Origin: Phyllostachys edulis
Taxonomy: Eukaryota > Streptophyta > Magnoliopsida > Poales > Poaceae
NCBI GenBank assembly: GCA_036346405.1
Contig: CM070563.1
Coordinates: 30,018,816-30,082,815, forward strand
DNA: 64,000 nucleotides
Direction: 5' to 3'
Shown here: one piece after another, positions 21,959-33,054 of the stretch
Layout of the letters: each line of letters starts with the position of its first letter
Position numbering within the stretch: position 1 is the first letter of the stretch
Translations under genes and position numbers: made by a program
Notes under the pieces: generated by a model
Databases searched by the model: none
Told to the model about the DNA's origin: nothing
The model's input: only the letters and a program-made list of their open reading frames with translations

Positions 21959-23510
21959 TCATGTAATCACCAGTATAGTAGAAAGCAGGAATAAAGTAAT
22001 AAACCTTGCATCATTATCCGCTGACCACAGGTCCTCTGCCAGGTGGAGTTTGTTAGCCCTAGAGGGATCTTCAAAGAATTCATGCAACAAAGCCTCGTCA
22101 CTGTCAGGAGCCATGCACCTCCCAAACATGTCCTTCATCGCATCAACTGCTCCTTCAAAATCCTTATTTGCGCAAAAAGTAGATATAACCATCTTATACA
22201 TGTCATAATTTGGATGGAAGCCGGCTATCTTCATCGCATTCAACAGCTGCAGTGCTCGCTCTGAGTTCTTCATTTTGCACTGCCCAATAATCAGTGCAGA
22301 GAAAGTTGATGCATTCGGTTCAATCTTAGGCCTGTCAAGCTCCAGAAGCAAACGCTCGGCCTTCTTCATCTTCTCTTTCTTGCAAAGCCCAAGAATAAGC
22401 GCGTTGTACGTCACAATATCAAGCCCCACTCCGTTCTTCACCATCTCCTCATGTACCCTTGACGCCATCTCATTATCACCGTGCGTCGCATACCCATAAA
22501 TCAGCGTGTTGTACGTTACCGTGTTCGGCGTCATCCCCTTCGCCCTAATCTCGCTCACCACCTGTTTTGCTTGCCGCATCCTCCCCTCCTTGCACAGCCC
22601 ATGGATGATCGTGTTATACGTCACCTCGTCAAGCGCCAGCCCGTCCCACTCCATCTTTTTATTGAGCTGCAGCGCAGGCTCCATGCCACTGTTAGAATTA
22701 ATCATGTAACAGGATCGAGTTTGAGACATATTTGAGTTGTGTTACCGTCTCCAATTATGAGCGACGCAAGACAAAGTCGTGTCCGTATGCAGCAGTTGCA
22801 TGCATACTGTTAGTATTTTGTTAGGTGTCACGCTTAGTTAATTTGTTAGTCAAGCAGTATGTGAGTTGTTAGTTTGTTGGCCGAGCGTGGCGTGAATCTC
22901 CCGTGAGCATGAGTCTGTTAGCTCGTTTGTTTGATGCTGTTAACTGTTAGCTCGTGTGTTTGTTTTATATATAAATGAAGAGAAGAAATAGCAAAGGCCC
23001 AAGCTTTCCTGCGGCAAAAAAAAAGAAAAAGAAAAAGTCTCCTCGTCGTCTCCTAGTGTGTGTTCAATTCGTGTTGTGTGCATGCGTGCGTCCGGTGATA
23101 GTGTGTGTGCTAGTTTGCGACGACAAGATAGCATGAACTTCTTCCGAGCATGAATCTTCTTCGACTTGGTTCCAACAGCCACCACCGTCCCTGCAATACG
23201 CCGCGATCAGCGTGTTGAAGCTGGCCGCCGTCCTATCACCCCCCCCGGGCCCACCACACACACACCCCCCATTCCGGCATTTCGTCGAGCACGTTGGCTG
23301 CGTCCGCGACCCGCCCCAGGTCACAGAAAGCCCGTACCACCATGTTGGCAGTGTACATGTTCAGTGGAGATGGAGACGTTGCAGGACTCGACCCGCGGGA
23401 GCAGGTCGTGCACACGCATCACGCGGAAGGAGAGCGTGGCCTTGGAGAGCTTCTTGACGCGCGCGCAAGCAGAGAAGAAGATGTCGAGCGCCGGGATGGT
23501 GAAGTTTAAA
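21959..23510 (-). pseudogene. P-class PPR protein gene (At4g26680-like), broken
   Basis: The C-terminal half (22689 down to 21959) holds tandem 35-residue PPR motifs: VTYNTIIHGLCKEGRM, VTYNTLIYGYATHGDNEM, VTYNALILGLCKKEKM, STFSALIIGQCKMKNS, DMYKMVISTFCANKDF. P-class PPR proteins bind RNA in mitochondria or plastids. The wording resembles Arabidopsis At4g26680, recalled and not checked. Upstream, 23183-23510 encodes N-terminal parts (VKKLSKATLSFRVMRVHDLL, NMYTANMVVRAFCDLGRV, ASFNTLIAAYCRDGG) in shifting frames, with a deletion after RVESCNVSIS. A solo LTR (22690-23177) splits the CRDGGG|MEPALQL junction; the reading frame is continuous on either side of it. The 5' end is cut off by a minisatellite at 23511. 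The gene is dead. Confidence 0.85.
22690..23177 (+). mobile_element. Solo LTR inside the PPR coding sequence (TSD GCCAC)
   Basis: It begins TGTTAGAATTAATCATG and ends TTGGTTCCAACA, and is flanked by a perfect 5-bp duplication GCCAC (22685-22689 and 23178-23182). A TATATATAAATG box near 22965 is followed by transcribed-looking sequence with an A-rich tract, placing the LTR on the plus strand, opposite to the PPR gene. At 488 bp it is typical of a Copia-type LTR. Internal sequence was lost by LTR-LTR recombination. Confidence 0.93.
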
Positions 23511-24260
23511 CATGTTTCAAGAAGTTTTAATAAGTTTCATCAAAAAAATCAAACAAGAGATGTAAAGTTTCAAAAAGAGTTTCAACGCGTTTCAACAAAT
23601 TTCAATGGGTTTCAAATCCAAAACTATAAGTTTCGTCCAATTTCAAATCTGAAACTTGATTAAAAATAAGTTTCAAAAGACAGACTTCAAAGTTTCAGAG
23701 CACGTTTCGTAGGTTTTCATTAGGTTTCAAATGAGTTTCATAAGCTTTCAGTGGGTTTCAACAAAATTTCAATGGGTTTCAAATCTGAAACTATAAGTTT
23801 GGTGCAATTTCAAATCTAAAACTTGATTAAAAACGTGTTTCGGAAGAATTTCAATTAAGTTTCAAAAGACTAACCTCAAATTTTTAGAGATCGTTTCGCG
23901 GTTTTTCATCAGGTTTCAACAAAATTTCAATGGGGTTCAAATATGAAACTTGATTAAAAATGAGTTTCAAAAGAATTTCAACTAAGTTTCAAAATATAAA
24001 CTTCAAAGTTTCATAGCACGTTTCGCATACTTTCATCATGTTTCAAAAGAGTTTTACAAGGTTTCAACGTGTTTTGACAAAATTTCAATGGGTTTCAAAT
24101 ATGAAACTACAATTTTCGCCTAGTTTCAAATCTGAAACTTCATTAAAAACGACTTTCAGAAGAATTTCAATTAAGTTTTAAAAGACAACCTTCGTAGTTT
24201 CATAGAGTTTCAACAAGTTTCACGGGAAAATCCGTAAGTTTCAAAAGTAAACATCAAATT
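23511..24260. repeat. GTTTCAA-rich minisatellite of about 160 bp units
   Basis: Units share CAATGGGTTTCAAAT (near 23602, 23771, 23928 and 24086) and ACTTGATTAAAAA (near 23655, 23822, 23949 and 24136), giving spacings near 160 bp and about four copies. Within each unit the word GTTTCAA recurs every 15-25 bases, suggesting an older short tandem origin. It abuts the broken 5' end of the PPR pseudogene. Confidence 0.8.
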
Positions 24261-25627
24261 TCTAAAAAGTTAGGGAGCCACCATGGATCTCATCGGCGAG
24301 CTGCACGTCAATGAGCTTATACACAGTTGATTGTGGCTGCATGTTGCATTGCTCAACATGCATGCCCCTGCAACAACTATGGTACGCTAATGCACTTTGC
24401 GCGCTACGCCACCGGGGACCATGGCCGCTGGACCTCGTCGTCATTACGTGCCTCCACCGCTCGATCCACTATGTCGTAGCCTGATTCGTGCGGCTGCTGT
24501 TCAAACAGTGCCGCCGGTTAAGCCCCATGGCGTCTCAACTGTCTACCACCGCAGTGTCGCATTGCGGCAAGCCCATGGTTGCCATGCAAGCTGATGGCGT
24601 CTCGCTATCCGCCGCCTCCGCATGAGCCATGGCCATGTTCAACCGCTTGCCATGGCTGCTCGCAGGTCGTTGTTCCATCCGCCCCCACTACACGAGCCCG
24701 CAGCAACGCTCGACCGCAGGCTATGGTTGTTTGCAGCTCACCATCCACCACCACCACACGAAGCCGTGATAGCACTCGACCGCTCGTTGTCCGCTGCCGT
24801 TGCATGAACCCGTGGCCGTGCTCAACCTCTTGCTATGGCTGCTCGCCACTAGCATGCCTTGGATTTTTGGTTGCTATAGTTGCGCGCGACCATTGCGTGT
24901 AGCGAGCTTTGCTCATGGTGCCTTGCCGGAGAATGGAGGAGAATCACTGGTGAATGGGGGGAGAGAGATATGAGTGTGTGGATGAATAGTGTGTGAAGAA
25001 GAAGGATGAAGTGAGAAGATTTGTGTGGATAAGGATAGGAGGTGAGTGGATGTCTGGTTGATGAATTCAATGAGTCAATCCAACGACTGTTTGATATCCC
25101 GTTGGTTTTGCTTCTAACGCTATAGCATTTTCTAGCTTTTTCCTAAAAAAAAGACCCTACCAAGTAGTCCCTCTCAGAAAACAAAAAATAAGGAAAAAAC
25201 ATAAAAAGGGAAACATGAAGCTGTTGTTCATGTGATTGTGTTTTATGTACCAACCAGTTCATATAAAAACCTTAAACTGTTGAGGAAAGAGGACAATAAA
25301 CTCCATGCAAAAAAAGCTAACAATTATAGTTGTACATTAGAAATGAACAATCATCAGTGTAGTTGGCGTAAAGGATGTTTGGTTCCTGCTACAATTTGTC
25401 GCACTTGAGTTAGACAAGTTTAACTTTGTTAAGCTATAGTGTTTGATTCTTTACCAAACTTATAGCGCGCTACACTTTTTTAGCCGTATGCCTTACATGT
25501 GATAGACACAGTTCCTTGTCAAATATTTTCACACATGTAGCGAGTGTGATTTGCTCACAATACGTGTCATTAGTGGATTTGATGTGCTGGTAACATCGCA
25601 AGAGCTTGGGTGACGGTGAGAGCAAGC
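24261..25627. other. Unassigned GC-rich block and AT-rich flank
   Basis: 24280-24910 is GC-rich with an internal imperfect duplication (ATGAGCCATGGCCATGTTCA near 24623 and ATGAACCCGTGGCCGTGCTC near 24804) and frames on both strands without domains. From 24950 to 25627 it is non-coding. Possibly a decayed gene fragment. Confidence 0.3.
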
Positions 25628-25741
25628 ATGGCAGCGGCTGCAGGCCATTTCTCCCTTCTCTCTCCACATCCCTCTGCGTGTTGGTTGCTGCTCTTCGTGT
25701 CACTCCAGTTCAGCACGTACGCGCTTAGTGTGACGGTGTGA
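25628..25741 (+). pseudogene. Possible signal-peptide exon remnant
   Basis: An ATG-initiated 37-codon frame reads MAAAAGHFSLLSPHPSA then the hydrophobic CWLLLFVSLQFSTYALS, which looks like a secretory signal peptide with a small-residue cleavage site. It ends in TGA, and the frame goes on as PGGSFCLPT before another stop. Receptor-kinase scraps lie downstream (29148-29324), but a link is speculative. It could also be chance. Confidence 0.25.
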
Positions 25742-26021
25742 CCTGGTGGGAGCTTTTGTCTTCCCACTTGACTGGCGGCACCGTCTGTCATTGCCTCACC
25801 AACCTGGCGTTCCTCCGTAGGCTCAGGCCTCCTTTGCATCAAAGGTGAACGACAGAATTGCAATCCATTTGAATTTTTTTCTTGTAGGGTGTCTGAAATG
25901 GTGGATTGCCTCATTCTAGAAAGAAGTATAGGCACACCACAAACTACTAGAGTTGTTGGAGTGCAGCCACTACTGCCGCCGGAGGTGGATCAGACAGTGG
26001 TTGCGAGCCAACCTTGTCTGC

Positions 26022-26307
26022 TGTATTGAGTTGCATGCACCAACCAGTTCACCTAAAAGGTTAAGCTGGCAAGGAAAAACGGAAAATTCACTTATACTTC
26101 AACATTCATCCTCACGTATAGGCTCTCTCGGGTCTAAGAAGTGGAATAGAAGTGAGCTAAAATTATTTTGTTTTCTTTAATTGTGTCAACCAGATCTTGA
26201 ATTCAAGACCTCTTGGCTCTGATATCATATTGAGTTGCATGTACTAACCAGTTCACCCAAAAGATTAAGTTGATGAGAAAAGACGACAATTTACTTATAC
26301 TTCAACA
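26022..26307 (-). mobile_element. SMART/TRIM-like miniature LTR retrotransposon
   Basis: Two copies of an approximately 80-bp sequence flank about 125 bp of internal DNA. On the minus strand each LTR begins TGTTGAAGTATAAGT and ends TGCATGCAACTCAATA. Directly after the right-hand copy (the 5' LTR on the minus strand) is TGATATCAGAGCC, one base from the canonical tRNA-Met primer-binding site TGGTATCAGAGC. A purine-rich GTGAGGATGAA precedes the other LTR. The total of about 286 bp matches the size class of SMART elements. It encodes nothing and must rely on proteins of other elements. No target duplication was confirmed. Confidence 0.7.
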
Positions 26308-26540
26308 TACCAGACATGCAACATGACACAAATCATGCTGTGTGTTGACACCCATGGTACAAATTCCTTCTTACATCCGCAATCAAGAGCACATTGTTTA
26401 ATTGTTCTATGGAGAAATATATTGCCTTTAATTCTTTGTTGTTTTTTGTGTGTAAGAGAAGTGAGCATACCATGGCACCGGTACACGGCAAGTCTTGGGA
26501 TCGATCATTTTGCCAACAGCAGGGATGATATCATCTTTGT

Positions 26541-28417
26541 TGTTAGAATACATGCATGACAATATTATAAGAGATACAATAGAATCAACAAGGATGATTT
26601 GTATCCGATATGATTCCTTCCATATTTTTAGTAGATTGACTTGATCTCTAAGTCACCATATACTCTATATATATGCCTCCTAGGCTCAAGCAATACAACA
26701 ACAATTATTCCGGCTATTCTATCTTCCTATATGGTATCAGAGCGAGGTTCGCATTTAGGTCTGTTCCTAGCCACCACCAAATTCTATTGCACGCCACACC
26801 CACGAGAGACGATGTAATCTCCTTGAGGCTGCACATTATAGATAGATGACCTCTCTTCTTCATCTCCGATCAAATAGATCGGTTATTTCCGCCGATCAGT
26901 AGATCGGATCTGGTTTTTTAGCCTCTTCTCCACTGCCGACCATACCTGCCACCATGATTGACTGCCGCTTCGTCGTCTCCCTCTATGTCTCCCGACCGCC
27001 GTGCACTCCGCCGCTGGCGTCCGCGTACATCAAGCCGATCTCATCCGATCGTACCCCTTGCTTTTGCTGCTGCCATGTGAAATCAATCTGCCTAAGTAGC
27101 TGCTTCCTGATCCTTCTCATGAAGTCTTCTCGCTGTTTTTTCTTGTCCTCACGTCGTGAGTTTGGCTTTCCGTGACGATGTGATCTTGCTGCGCGCGTCT
27201 CTGCGCAAGAAACAAGTCGCCGCCTTCCTTATCTTTCTTTCTTTTATCTTTTTATCCGATCCAGTCCTGAAAGATGCATATAGCTCTTTCTGATGCATGC
27301 GTGATGCATCTCTATTCTCTACTGCTCTTTCCTTATCCAATCTGGAATGGAATCATACCTTCCTTTTGCTTTAATTTTGCATGGCTGTATGCACGCATGC
27401 TGATCCAGGATATCCGGTGTTCTCCTTTGCTTACTTTCTTACCCATCGACATGCACGTATGCATATGTGTGTCGCCGCAACCTCGTCTTTTCTCGTGGCT
27501 GCATGAGTACGTGCGTGCATGCATCCATCAACTAGTTCTTCTCCACCTTTCTTTCTTTTCTTTTTGCATATACGTCTGTTGCATGGCTGCATGCACATGC
27601 ACACCTCCTAGGCCGATGATACTCTTCTCTTCATCGTAACTCTCGATTGTCGCGCACTCCGCTGATGTCCACCACTGAATTTCTTCCTCGCGGTCTTTCC
27701 TCCCTTTCTTCGCCGCTACCAGTGCGCAATTCATGCTTGACTCCCTACTGTCAGCTTCTCTAATCGCTGCACTATCGGTAATCCTCTTTGCCGTCGTCAG
27801 CTGCTGTTCCCAATGGCCAACACAGATTTACCTCGAGTGTCCTTCTCTTATTTTTGGTTGCATGCGTGCATCACCCGTCTAGTACTCTAGCAACCGTCAT
27901 GCTGCACGACCCTCTCTCTTGTGCTGATCTATGCACCGCCACCGCCGTTGAGTCCTCCCACTACTGGTGCTCCTACATCTTCCTTGACACTGGTGACCGA
28001 TCTATGTTGCCTCGATTATGGCGACCTTCCTCAACACTGACTTCTTGCTACACAATGTTCTCTTCGTCCACGGCGACCTCCCACGACTTCTTTGTCAACG
28101 ACGTCACTCTTCATCATCGGCAATCTTACTTCAAAGACTACCTCGACAGCAGACAACTTCATCAACGGCTCTTTGCATGGCACTCCTTGTCGGCTTCTAC
28201 TCCATCTTGAGCATCCTCATCGGCTTCTTCTTCAGTCTGAGCGTCCGCGACGCTCCCACTACAACTGCGGGGGATGCTAGAATACATGTATGGACAGATT
28301 ATAAAAAGATAGAATAGAATCAATTAGGATGATTTGTATCCGATATGATTTCTTCCATATCTCTAGTAGATTGACTTGATCTCTAAATCACCGTGTGTGT
28401 GTGTGTATAAATGTATG

Positions 28418-28501
<84 letters not shown>

Positions 28502-28581
28502 TGTATGTATAAATGTATGTATATATATATATATGTATGTATAAATGTATGTATATAAATGTATGTATATATGTATAAATG

Positions 28582-28630
<49 letters not shown>

Positions 28631-28821
28631 GTATGTATGTATATTTATATATTTATATATATGTATATATATGTATCTATATATGTATCTATATATGTAT
28701 GTATGTATATATATATGTATGTATGTATATGTATGTATGTATGTATGTGTATATATATATATACACCTCCAAGGCTCAAGCAATACAACAACTATTATTA
28801 TGGATATTCTATCTTCCTACA
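26541..28821 (+). mobile_element. Non-autonomous LTR retrotransposon (TSD TTTGT)
   Basis: The 5' LTR is 26541-26731 (starts TGTTAGAATACATG, ends CTTCCTATA). A primer-binding site TGGTATCAGAGCG follows at 26732. The 3' LTR is 28275-28821 (starts TGCTAGAATACATG, ends CTTCCTACA), preceded by a purine tract GCGGGGGA. A perfect 5-bp duplication TTTGT flanks it (26536-26540 and 28822-28826). The interior of about 1.54 kb has no gag or pol motif; its longest frame (27788-28210, 140 codons) is unrecognised. The LTR ends resemble Copia elements. The two LTRs differ greatly in length (191 vs 547 bp) only because of a microsatellite in the 3' copy. Confidence 0.9.
28393..28764. repeat. Compound (TG/TA/TATG)n microsatellite inside the 3' LTR
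   Basis: About 370 bp of GT, TA and TATG repeats with short ATAAATG interruptions. The matching place in the 5' LTR (about 26656-26675) holds only CATATACTCTATATATATGC. Frames here encoding Tyr/Ile/Met repeats are artefacts of the repeat. Confidence 0.95.
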
Positions 28822-28826
28822 TTTGT

Positions 28827-29147
28827 CAGCCGCTCGAACTTCCAGGTGTAATGAAGTACCAAGTCTCTAGCCAAGGTCTAAGCATAACAAGAGAAGCTGT
28901 TGTTAGCATCACTCTTGTGCTTATCATAGTTGTGTAATTGCAGTATTGAGTGTGAAGTGAGAACTGTTGTTGAAAATTATACCCTGTAAAGGCTGGCATG
29001 TGGCCTCACATGAACTCTTATTTTCTAGTCACTGATATATGGGGCTAGATTAGCATACTCGTTCAGTAAAAAGATGGAGCACATCATCAACTTAGGTGTG
29101 GCCATGACCTTGACAGAACGAGAGATTCACACTCATCGACCCTCAGT
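28827..29147. other. Non-coding sequence with a copy elsewhere in the window
   Basis: The stretch containing GAGAACTGTTGTTGAAAATTA and GTGGCCTCACATG (28955-29020) has a diverged counterpart at 53755-53830. It belongs to the receptor-kinase-derived segmental repeat described at 29148 and 53542. No gene is seen. Confidence 0.45.
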
Positions 29148-29324
29148 TTTGTATTCTGGGTTGTGCACCTTAATGACTGACATCTATAGCTTTGGTAGGG
29201 TATTGGCTGTGCTGTTGACTGGGAGGTATCCAGGTCTGGAGGAGCTGTCGATGGCTGATTTTTCTGGCGGAGATGAAGGAGCAAAACAATATCGAGGATC
29301 ACATCGACCCACATATCCTCGAGA
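29148..29324 (+). pseudogene. Protein kinase domain fragment (subdomain IX region)
   Basis: The frame reads SGLCTLMTDIYSFGRVLAVLLTGRYPG, matching the DVYSFGVLLLEMLTGR region of plant receptor-like kinases. After a frameshift near 29250 it continues LIFLAEMKEQNIEDHIDPHILE, a typical follow-on. The fragment stops where a CACTA end begins at 29325. Catalytic loop and activation segment are absent. It is a non-functional scrap, probably of a leucine-rich-repeat receptor kinase. Confidence 0.6.
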
Positions 29325-30300
29325 CACTACTAAAAACTGCGCATTTCCCGAGTGCCTATATTTTTACCGTGTCTTGAAGGAAACACTCGGTAAGGTCCTG
29401 AGTGTTTCATAGGACACTCGGGATATAAATTTAGCACTCGGGAGACGGAACTTTACCGAGTGTTTTATATTACACTCGGTAGATGCAGATGGGAGCCGGC
29501 AGTCCTGTGCATGGAAACGGGATACCAACGGGTCTGAACGGGGTGAAATAGAGTTCCGAGTGCAATAGTCTTGCTTACACTTGGGAGAGAAAGCACCAAT
29601 TTTTTTTCACTGTCGCGCCCTTTTTTCACTGCCGCATCCTTTTTTTCACTGCGCAAGTGCTAACCCTACTCGATCCCCAATCCTCCACAGCAGCCTCCCC
29701 CTTGTCCTTCTTCTTCTCCCTGTCCTCCACAGCAGCCCCCCAATCCTCCACTATTGCGCACAAATCCACCGCCACTGGCGCCGCCTCCCCGTCCTCCCCT
29801 CTCGCCGATCCCGGCGCCTCCCCCTCGTCTCCTACCGCCACACTCGACCCCGCTGCCCCCCTCCTCCACTGTTGCAGATCCACCACCACCGACACCACCT
29901 CCCCGCCCTCCCCTTCCTTCTACCTCACCGATCCACCGCCTCCGTCGTCTCCCCCTCCCCCACCGCCTCCGCAGCCGTCTCATCCACTCAAGTTAGTGCC
30001 TCCTCCTCGTCCCTCGTCTCCACACCTGACCCTGCCATCCCCCCTCCTCCACTGCTGCAGATCCACCGCCACCAACGACGCCTCCCCATCCTCCTCCTCC
30101 CTCACTGATGCCGCCGCTGTCTCCCCCTCCTCCGTACCCGATTGCGCCATCGTCCTCCTCTTACGTCGTCTCCTCGTCTGCCGCTGCTGTAGCAGCCATC
30201 GCCTACATCCTCCCCCTCATCCACCAATGCCTCAGTTCTGGATGCCGGTGACCTCAAGTGCAACCTCTCCTACTCACCAGGAGCTTGTATTTACTTTCTT
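29325..30300 (+). mobile_element. CACTA-E: 5' end of another CACTA family (ACACTCGG subterminal repeats)
   Basis: It starts CACTACTAAAAACTGCGCAT at 29325, inside the kinase fragment. Subterminal words CACTCGGTAA, CACTCGGG and CCGAGTG occur in both directions from 29350 to 29590. A GC-rich Pro/Ser-coding block follows (29650-30240), as is usual for leader exons of CACTA elements. No matching 3' end was found in the window, so the element is truncated; the right limit given is approximate. Confidence 0.65.
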
Positions 30301-31012
30301 ACATGATGAATTACTTACTAGAGATTTGTTTGTCCATATTTCTTTTGAAATGAAGTTAAACTTCTGTTGCAATGTAAGGAATAGTGGTGTCGTCTAGCAA
30401 ACGTCATCTAAGTTGACAAATTTTGTCTTCCAGATAAGTACTACAATATGGAGTACTAGCTAGACGATGAATATACTAGGATTGTCCTCCATCTTTCCTT
30501 GTCCACAAGCAAGTGGTGTATACATACCGGTGGCAAAGGAAAAACTAGCAGCAACAATTAGCACACGCAGCAGCTGTTTTCTGTTTCACTAAACTTTTTC
30601 AACTGCCAAAGCAAAATTGTGCTGTGAGTCCTTCCTTACTCTGCTCAAAGCAATAATGAGCATGCATATGCATGACTGATCACGACCTAGCTTTGATTGC
30701 TAACTAGATTCTTATATAATCCATATTTGCTCCATCTATTTATTTATATGTATAATAAAAACACATGATAAGTTTTCAAAGCCCTCACGAAAAAGAGATA
30801 TAATATATATGAGAAACTCACGCTAAAAATAAAAGGCATTTAAGCCCTCGTTTTGATGGAACTTATATAGCATGTCTCATCAATTTTAACCCCCTAATAC
30901 AGTACTGACCTAACAAACAATATGTTTTCTGTTTTTTTCCCTCCATTCAATAAGCTTCTTCTACTGTCTCTACAAGCAATCGCTCCCTAACCCTCTCGCT
31001 CTCCATAAGCTT
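30301..31012. other. Non-coding, AT-rich to CT-rich, no gene seen
   Basis: No domain or substantial frame. The last 60 bases are CT-rich like a plant 5' leader (ACTGTCTCTACAAGCAATCG) and join, after removal of later insertions, to 33003-33054 and 36697-36845. This may be the promoter and leader side of the transposase exon at 48392. That is inference. Confidence 0.35.
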
Positions 31013-33002
31013 TGTAGGACTGGAAAGGCGACTAGAGGGGGGGTGAATAGGAGCATCAATTCATTTTTGCAAAGATAATGGATTCAACTCGCAAATCGCA
31101 AATCACTCCAATAGCTATGAGAGCTATGAAGATGAATGCTTAAGCACAGTGGAAGACTTGAATGAATCCACTCCTAAACCCTCAAAGCATAGCAGCAAAC
31201 TCCCTGAAGAAATCCTGAAAAATCAGGGACAAAGGTACTACCACTGTTGTAAGTGCGGTACTACCGCATCGCGGTACTACCTCAGGCAAAAGTGCGGTAC
31301 TACCGATTATCCTGACGATGAACAGAAACAGCCTGAAAACAAAATCGAAAATCGACGTAACTTTTAAACCGTAAGGCCAAACTCCACCAAATTTGGAACA
31401 CACCTTCCTAAGGGTATTAGGAACCTATTCCAAGTGGCGATCGTCCAGATCTACGTCAAAGTTTCGATCTTTTTCAGTTTTACCTAAGAAGGGCAAAGAA
31501 CCGAGCAAAACGAAAAACTTGATCCAACTCTTGCTCGTGGGAGATTGATGATCTAGGTGACCTTAGATATGTTCCCACATGTCACAGCAAGGAGTAAGAG
31601 TGCACAAGAACAACCAAAAACCAATGGATCAAGGAAGCACCCAAAATCATCAAAAGAGAAGGAAGAACACAAGAGGGGAGCTCATCTTTGGAAGAACATC
31701 CATAGATTGATTCATGATGTTGCTGGTTACAGCCACTCCCTCAAGGAGGACAAGAGCTCCATCCAAGAGCATACACATCAATCCATCTCTCTAGAGCCTA
31801 TGCCTCTCTTTTCTTCCCTAAACCCTAAAAACCAAACTAGGGTTTGCAAATGAAGTGCTTGGGCTGCTGTGAACAGCACCCTCTCTATTTATATGAGGCC
31901 TAGAGCTTCTAGAAGACTTAACCCTAATGGGCTCCCGTTAGGCCCAATAACAAACGGGACACACACGCACGCATTTTAAAGCGCCGTCTTCACTTTTCTT
32001 GACCTAAACCACTTCTTAACGCACCGCCTTGCGCGCTGGTTGGCATTAGGTCACCAAGGTGGTATTTGGTGAAATTACCAAAATACCCTTCTCGATCCTT
32101 CTCCATGGACCGAGTCCAATCTGTCAAGCAATCGCTGCTCATCACGTGTAGGTTGATCAACGGCTCTCATCATGTCGGCAAGTCTCTCCCGTCCAAATCC
32201 CATCGGAACCTCCAAGGCACTTGCACCGACCCCCGGGCCGCTTGATCCAACCGGTACATCGAATCGCGGTTCGATCCACCTCGTCCATTCATGCCATACT
32301 TGAGTCACTGACCTCACCGGCATCCATGATCGTTCTGGACCTCAGCTCTCCTAGCTTAGTCCCGATCCTCCTCGCCGTTGACCGTCATTGACCTGCAAGC
32401 CACCTGCACAGCAATAGACCAAGAAATCGTCTCCGGGAACAAGTTCTTCACAACTTGACCCACGTTAGCTCAAAACATGCAATATGCAACATATATGCAT
32501 TAACAAACATGGAAATGACATAACCCAAAAACAATTCTCAAATTGAAATAACATTCAGCTCAAATCATTCCAAAAACGGTACTACCGCCATGTTATGGCC
32601 GGTACTACCGCACCCATAACTGTGGTCGTACCGCTCCTCAAGGAAATCCAAAACTTCCAAAAACACTTGTTCTGGAAAAACCATACCGCTCACACGCGGT
32701 CGTTCCGTCATGCGGTACTACCGGCAACCAAAGCACGGTACTACCGCTCCTCGAGAAATCCAAAACACAAATTACACTCGTTCTGGAAAAACCATACCGC
32801 TTTGCTTGCGGTAATACCGACCAGCGGTACTACCGCATCGCAGTAGTACCGCGCATTACACGCCGGTACTACCGATTATCCTGACACTTGCTGAAAACAG
32901 GATTTCAACAAAACCGAAAACGATCGTTTCGACAAACCAAAGAAGCTATTGCCAATTGTACCATCACATTAAGATCGTGAGCATATCCCCATGATATCCA
33001 CA
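31013..33002 (-). mobile_element. Solo LTR of a Copia family related to the 36846-48044 element (TSD AGCTT)
   Basis: It begins TGTAGGACTGGAAAGGCGAC and ends CATGATATCCACA on the plus strand, with a perfect duplication AGCTT (31008-31012 and 33003-33007). Read on the minus strand it ends GTCGCCTTTCCAGTCCTACA, almost the same as the 3' end of the full Copia LTR in this window (CGCCTTTCCGGTCCTTCA), so it is a relative. A minus-strand TATAAATA box lies at 31886-31893. Two clusters of GCGGTACTACCGC-like words lie at 31250-31310 and 32575-32875. No internal domain is present. Confidence 0.88.
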
Positions 33003-33054
33003 AGCTTCAATGGGCTGAGTGCTGCCTTCTACACCCTCTTTGCTAATGCCCTCT

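Noticed and set aside
24579..24902. 107-codon frame with Cys/His-rich content
   Set aside because: The apparent CxxC pattern comes from an internal duplication; the opposite strand is equally open and nothing matches a known zinc-finger spacing.
26160..26250. tRNA gene suggested by a CTCTGATATCA word
   Set aside because: It is the complement of a tRNA-Met primer-binding site next to a short LTR. No cloverleaf with A and B boxes is present.
27788..28210. 140-codon frame inside the non-autonomous LTR element
   Set aside because: Ser/His-rich, no recognised domain, overlapped by other frames; treated as non-coding interior.
28388..28937. Tyr/Ile/Met repeat proteins in several frames
   Set aside because: Pure translation of the TA/TATG microsatellite.
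29581..30397. Long Pro/Ser-rich frames in the CACTA-E leader
   Set aside because: CT-rich low-complexity sequence open in several frames on both strands; better explained as leader or first-exon sequence of the transposon.
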